Shown here: one piece after another, positions 5,473 through 7,899 of the stretch
Numbering within the stretch: the stretch's first letter is position 1
Layout: each line of letters opens with the position of its first letter
Assembly: GCA_902767025.1 (NCBI GenBank)
Contig: CACXFZ010000010.1
Coordinates: 1-7,899, forward strand
Reading direction: 5' to 3'
DNA from: an uncultured Coriobacteriaceae bacterium
Lineage (GTDB): Bacteria; Actinomycetota; Coriobacteriia; Coriobacteriales; Eggerthellaceae
Length of the DNA: 7,899 nucleotides
Made by a program: the position numbers and the translations under genes
Notes under the pieces: model-generated
The model's database searches: none
What the model was told of the DNA's origin: nothing
The model's input: only the letters and a program-made list of their open reading frames with translations

Positions 5473-6219
5473 ATGAACACGGATGCGACATCCAGGATGC
5501 AAAGGATCGTGGGCCCGGAGGGCATGCAGCGCCTGTCTGACACGGGCGTGATGGTGCTGGGCCTGGGCGGCGTGGGCTCGAACTGCGTCGAGGCGCTGGC
5601 GCGCGCGGGCGTGGGCAGGTTCGTGCTGGTCGACCGCGACGTGGTGGAGGAGTCCAACATCAACCGGCAGGCCATCGCCTTCTACAGCACCATCGGTCAG
5701 CGCAAGGTGGACGTGATGGCGCGCATGGTGGCCGACATCAACCCGGCGGCGCAGGTGGACGTGGTGCATGCGCTGGTCCTCGAGGAGAACCTGGACGAGC
5801 TTCTGGCCGTCCATGCCCGCAACGTGCAATGGATCGTCGATGCGATCGACACGATCTCGGTCAAGCTCGCCATCGCCAAGACGGTGCAGGACGGCGGCTG
5901 GGCGCAGCGGGGCGTGAAGCTGGTGTCTGCCATGGGCGGCGGCAACAAGCTGCACCCCGAGCATTTGCGCTTCGCCGACGTGTACGACACGCAGAACTGC
6001 CGCCTGTGCCGCATCATGCGCAAGGAGGGGCGCAAGCGCGGCATCGATCGGCTGCTGGTGCTCTATTCCGACGAGGAGGCGGCTCCCGCCACCAGCACCG
6101 ACGGGGCGCCGCGCAGCGAGCGCAGCGGCCTGGGCACGATGAGCTACTTCCCGCCGATCATGGGCCAGATGCTGGCCTCCTGCATCGTGCGCGACGCGTT
6201 GGGCATCGAGCGCCGATGA
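5473..6219 (+). CDS. tcdA: tRNA threonylcarbamoyladenosine dehydratase (ThiF/E1-like)
   Basis: A cytosolic enzyme that uses ATP to dehydrate t6A at tRNA position 37 into the cyclic form ct6A. The 248-residue protein carries the E1/ThiF-type nucleotide fold: GLGGVGS (30-36), the acidic VDRD (53-56), SNINRQ (61-66, with the conserved Asn-Arg pair) and DAID (123-126) followed by K131. The Gram-positive-type MRKEGRKRGI segment (182-191) and the C-terminal SYFPPIMGQMLASCIVRDAL also match TcdA. A CRLC pair (176-179) precedes MRKE; a metal-binding role is possible but not established. The start at 5473 gives a family-like N-terminus (RIVGPEGMQRL); an in-frame ATG at 5362 would add 37 arginine- and glycine-rich residues and swallow the -10 box. 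Its TGA overlaps the ATG of the TatD gene. MoeB/ThiF is less likely given the MRKE segment and absence of the zinc cysteine pairs. Confidence 0.93.
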   Translation: MNTDATSRMQRIVGPEGMQRLSDTGVMVLGLGGVGSNCVEALARAGVGRFVLVDRDVVEESNINRQAIAFYSTIGQRKVDVMARMVADINPAAQVDVVHALVLEENLDELLAVHARNVQWIVDAIDTISVKLAIAKTVQDGGWAQRGVKLVSAMGGGNKLHPEHLRFADVYDTQNCRLCRIMRKEGRKRGIDRLLVLYSDEEAAPATSTDGAPRSERSGLGTMSYFPPIMGQMLASCIVRDALGIERR

Positions 6220-6980
6220 CGTGCGCCGCCCTGCCATATCCCGCATTCGACATGCACTGCCACCTGGGCTTTTCGGCGAATCCGGCCGCAGCCGCCCAGG
6301 GCATCTGCGAGGCGGGTGCAGGCGCGTTCGCGGTCTGCGTCGAGCCGGGCGAGTACCTGCGCGCGAAAGACGAGCTGGCGGCGTGGCCCTGCGTGCGCGT
6401 GGGTGTGGGCCTGCATCCATGGTGGGTGGCCCAGGGGCGCGTGGGCGAGGCGGATGTGGCCTCTGCCTGCGAGCTGGTGTCCCGCGAGCGCTTCGTGGGG
6501 GAGGTCGGCCTGGATTTCGGCGCGCGCTACCGTCAAAGCGGGCCTGCGCAGCGCGACGCGTTCGCGCGCATCATGCGGGCATGCGCGAGCGCGGGGCAGC
6601 GCGTGGTGTCGCTTCATGCGGTGCATGCCGCCGACGCCGTGCTCGATGTGCTCGAGGACACGGGGGCCGCGCATGATTGCACGTGCATCTTCCATTGGTA
6701 CTCCGACACGCCGGAGGCCCTGCAGCGCGCGATCCGCCTGGGGTGCCTGTTCAGCCTGGGGCGTGCGAGCCTGAACACGCGGCGCGGCAGGGAGTACGCG
6801 CGCCAGATTCCCGCGCAGTGCCTGCTCGTGGAAACCGACCTGCCTGTGCAGGGGGAGCCTTACGACGTGGACGCGGCGCAACGCGAGCTTGCCGAGGTCG
6901 TCGCGGCGATCGAAGAGCTGAAGGGATGCGCCCTGCGCGAGCAGATGTCCGAAACCAGCCGGCAGGTGCTGGGCCTGTAG
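6216..6980 (+). CDS. TatD-family metal-dependent hydrolase
   Basis: A 254-residue TIM-barrel amidohydrolase-type protein. The metal ligands expected in TatD proteins are visible in order: D12-M-H14-C-H16, GLHPWW with H67, GEVGLD with E96, the SLHAVHAAD region with H134, FHWYSD with H160, and VETDLP with D208. The length is close to the family norm of 250-265. Characterised relatives act as 3'-5' exonucleases/DNases, and a related group (DTD3) removes D-amino acids from tRNA; the sequence alone does not decide between them. HWYSD replaces the commoner HCFSG, and LPVQGEPYDV replaces the usual SPYLTP-like segment after ETD, so it is a divergent branch rather than classic TatD. The ATG overlaps the tcdA stop (ATGA) and no strong ribosome site precedes it, so translation is probably coupled to tcdA. 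The stop is 22 bp from the convergent thioesterase stop. Confidence 0.88.
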   Translation: MTCAALPYPAFDMHCHLGFSANPAAAAQGICEAGAGAFAVCVEPGEYLRAKDELAAWPCVRVGVGLHPWWVAQGRVGEADVASACELVSRERFVGEVGLDFGARYRQSGPAQRDAFARIMRACASAGQRVVSLHAVHAADAVLDVLEDTGAAHDCTCIFHWYSDTPEALQRAIRLGCLFSLGRASLNTRRGREYARQIPAQCLLVETDLPVQGEPYDVDAAQRELAEVVAAIEELKGCALREQMSETSRQVLGL

Positions 6981-7002
6981 TGCGCCTTGCGCCTGCGGCG
7001 GG

Positions 7003-7728
7003 CTAGCGCTCGATGCGGCACGCGAAGCAGACGTTGCCCTGCGTGTCGGTGCCGCTGCACACGATGGCGCCGTCGTCGGCGACGGCGGTGCGCACATGAA
7101 GCTCCTGTCCCTGCACCACCTCGTGGCGGTAGTCGATGTGAAACGTGCGGATCGCGCCGTCTTGCCCCGGGTCCATCGCGTCGACGACGTAGTTGGCGTA
7201 CTTCGCGTTGTTCGCATGCCCGTTCATGTCCACGTCGGTGTAGCGCACGACGATGGTGGACGGCTCGACGTCGGCAGGGGGCAGCGACAGTATCTTCTTG
7301 GGCTTGCGTTCGAACGAGCGCTCCTCGCAAAAGTCGGTGGGCCCGTCGTAGAAGTCCGCGATGGAGGCGAATGTGCGGTTCTGCACGTCCACGACCACCC
7401 ATTCCGACGTGGCCTTCACGAGCAGCTCGCCCGATTCGCTGCACAGCGAGTAGTCGCGCATGAACGACAGCCTGGTCATGCTGTGCGGCCAGGTGCGCGC
7501 GATCACGCGCTGGTGCAGGTGCGGCTGGCGCACCACCTCGTACTTCATGCGCACGACCACCCAGAACAGGCCCTTGTCCAGCATGGCCGCACGTCCGATG
7601 CCCATGTCCTCTGCCTGCACGGTGGCGATTTCCTGGAAGATGTCCAAGACGCTTGCAGGCTGGATGCGCCCGTATCGGTCGAAATCGCAGATGCGCAATT
7701 CGTATGCGTGTTCCAGAGAGATGTCCAT
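7003..7728 (-). CDS. Acyl-ACP thioesterase (FatA/FatB-like, double hotdog)
   Basis: A 241-residue cytosolic enzyme predicted to release fatty acids from acyl carrier protein. The first hotdog (about 1-125) has the family's opening pattern (YELRICDFDRYGRIQPASVLDIFQE) and the GLFWVVVRMKYEV strand (53-65). The second hotdog (about 158-241) has the catalytic-site motif DVDMNGHANNAKYANYV, in which N169 and H171 match the Asn and His of plant Fat enzymes, and IDYRHEVVQGQE (198-209) that supplies the acidic residues after it. The length and domain order match the bacterial acyl-ACP thioesterases of PF01643 type. An AAAGGA site 4 nt before the ATG at 7728 supports the start. It has its own promoter and looks monocistronic. 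Chain-length specificity cannot be read from the sequence. A general acyl-CoA thioesterase of single-hotdog type is excluded by the duplicated fold. Confidence 0.92.
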   Translation of the reverse strand: MDISLEHAYELRICDFDRYGRIQPASVLDIFQEIATVQAEDMGIGRAAMLDKGLFWVVVRMKYEVVRQPHLHQRVIARTWPHSMTRLSFMRDYSLCSESGELLVKATSEWVVVDVQNRTFASIADFYDGPTDFCEERSFERKPKKILSLPPADVEPSTIVVRYTDVDMNGHANNAKYANYVVDAMDPGQDGAIRTFHIDYRHEVVQGQELHVRTAVADDGAIVCSGTDTQGNVCFACRIER

Positions 7729-7732
7729 GCAA

Positions 7733-7738
7733 TCCTTT
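7733..7738 (-). promoter_or_regulatory. Thioesterase ribosome binding site
   Basis: The - strand reads AAAGGA, 4 nt before the ATG at 7728. It is the same core as the upp site, but with short spacing. Confidence 0.6.
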
Positions 7739-7756
7739 CGGTTCGGTTGTCGTCAG

Positions 7757-7765
7757 ATTGTAGCG
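7757..7765 (-). promoter_or_regulatory. Thioesterase -10 box
   Basis: The - strand reads CGCTACAAT, identical over nine bases to the tcdA -10 region. It predicts a start near 7750 and a leader of about 22 nt with a ribosome site, so unlike tcdA this gene is not leaderless. No convincing -35 box is seen. Confidence 0.5.
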
Positions 7766-7796
7766 TGTCGCCCGCGTTGCGCCCGCATTCTCTTGG

Positions 7797-7835
7797 TCCG
7801 ATTCGGAATTCCTGGATGAAAACGCGATTCATGAA
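7797..7835. promoter_or_regulatory. Cluster of short palindromes upstream of the thioesterase
   Basis: TCCGA-T-TCGGA (7797-7807), the overlapping GGAATTCC (7805-7812) and TTCATGAA (7828-7835) are perfect palindromes within 39 bp. This patch is AT-rich compared with the rest of the window. It lies upstream of the thioesterase promoter and around the first codons of a possible rightward gene, a plausible place for regulator binding. No family could be assigned. Confidence 0.3.
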
Positions 7836-7899
7836 ATCCGATTTCTCCCAAGATTCTCTCTGGTCGCAGGGGGCGGGGCGATTGCCGGCGGTCTGGGCG
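7816..7899 (+). CDS. Possible 5' end of an unrecognised gene running off the window
   Basis: From ATG 7816 (or ATG 7831) the + strand stays open for 28 codons to the window edge, beginning MKTRFMKSDFSQDSLW. There is no clear ribosome site, only GGA at 7805-7807 before the first ATG. Codons such as CAA, GAT, TCT and TTG are less GC-rich at the third position than in the neighbouring genes. No family is recognised. It could equally be noncoding upstream DNA of a gene starting beyond the window. Confidence 0.22.
   Translation, partial: MKTRFMKSDFSQDSLWSQGAGRLPAVWA

Noticed and set aside
5323..6420. Open frame on the - strand covering tcdA
   Set aside because: His/Arg-rich shadow of tcdA; no motif or start signal.
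6981..7002. Terminator between tatD and the thioesterase
   Set aside because: Only 4-bp stems (for example CGCC-TGC-GGCG at 6990-7000) and no T-run; too weak to call in GC-rich DNA.
1..7899. CRISPR array, tRNA/rRNA gene, insertion sequence or phage genes
   Set aside because: No regularly spaced identical repeats, no tRNA- or rRNA-like sequence, no transposase or integrase reading frame; every gene has an ordinary cellular family.

Overview
The window is a chromosomal segment, about two-thirds GC by eye, with tightly packed genes on both strands. The GC level, the AAAGGA-type ribosome binding sites, the TATAAT/TACAAT -10 boxes lying close to start codons, and protein sequences sharing features with both Firmicutes and actinobacterial homologues suggest a high-GC anaerobic actinobacterium, most plausibly of the Coriobacteriia (Eggerthellaceae-like). 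That placement is an inference: no rRNA or marker gene is present.

Layout. (1) 2-880, + strand: the C-terminal part of a secreted 5'-nucleotidase-family phosphoesterase, cut by the window's left edge. (2) 933-2354, - strand: a UraA-type uracil permease. (3) 2355-2501: a compact divergent control region with a perfect TATAAT, an inverted repeat over it and an 11-bp-phased direct repeat. (4) 2502-3131, + strand: uracil phosphoribosyltransferase (upp). (5) 3208-5304, - strand: a membrane O-acyltransferase of the OafA/OatA type with a serine-rich linker and an extracytoplasmic SGNH domain. (6) 5305-5472: a divergent promoter region with two inverted repeats. (7) 5473-6219 and 6216-6980, + strand: tcdA (tRNA ct6A37 dehydratase) overlapping a TatD-family metal hydrolase by ATGA. 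(8) 7003-7728, - strand: an acyl-ACP thioesterase. (9) 7729-7899: its promoter, several short palindromes, and possibly the first codons of a + strand gene that runs off the window.

How the genes fit together. uraA and upp form a standard uracil salvage pair: import of uracil, then conversion to UMP with PRPP. They share one short divergent control region. The upstream phosphoesterase could in principle feed extracellular nucleotide breakdown into this route, but its C-terminal domain lacks the residues that hold nucleotides in characterised family members. TcdA and the TatD protein are translationally coupled. The acyltransferase (surface polysaccharide or peptidoglycan acylation) and the thioesterase (release of fatty acid from ACP) look monocistronic.

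I do not see a novel multi-gene system. The points most worth a second look are the divergent nucleotidase domain, the altered oxyanion block of the SGNH domain, two apparently leaderless genes, CTAG-centred palindromes at stop codons, and the operator-like structure between uraA and upp.
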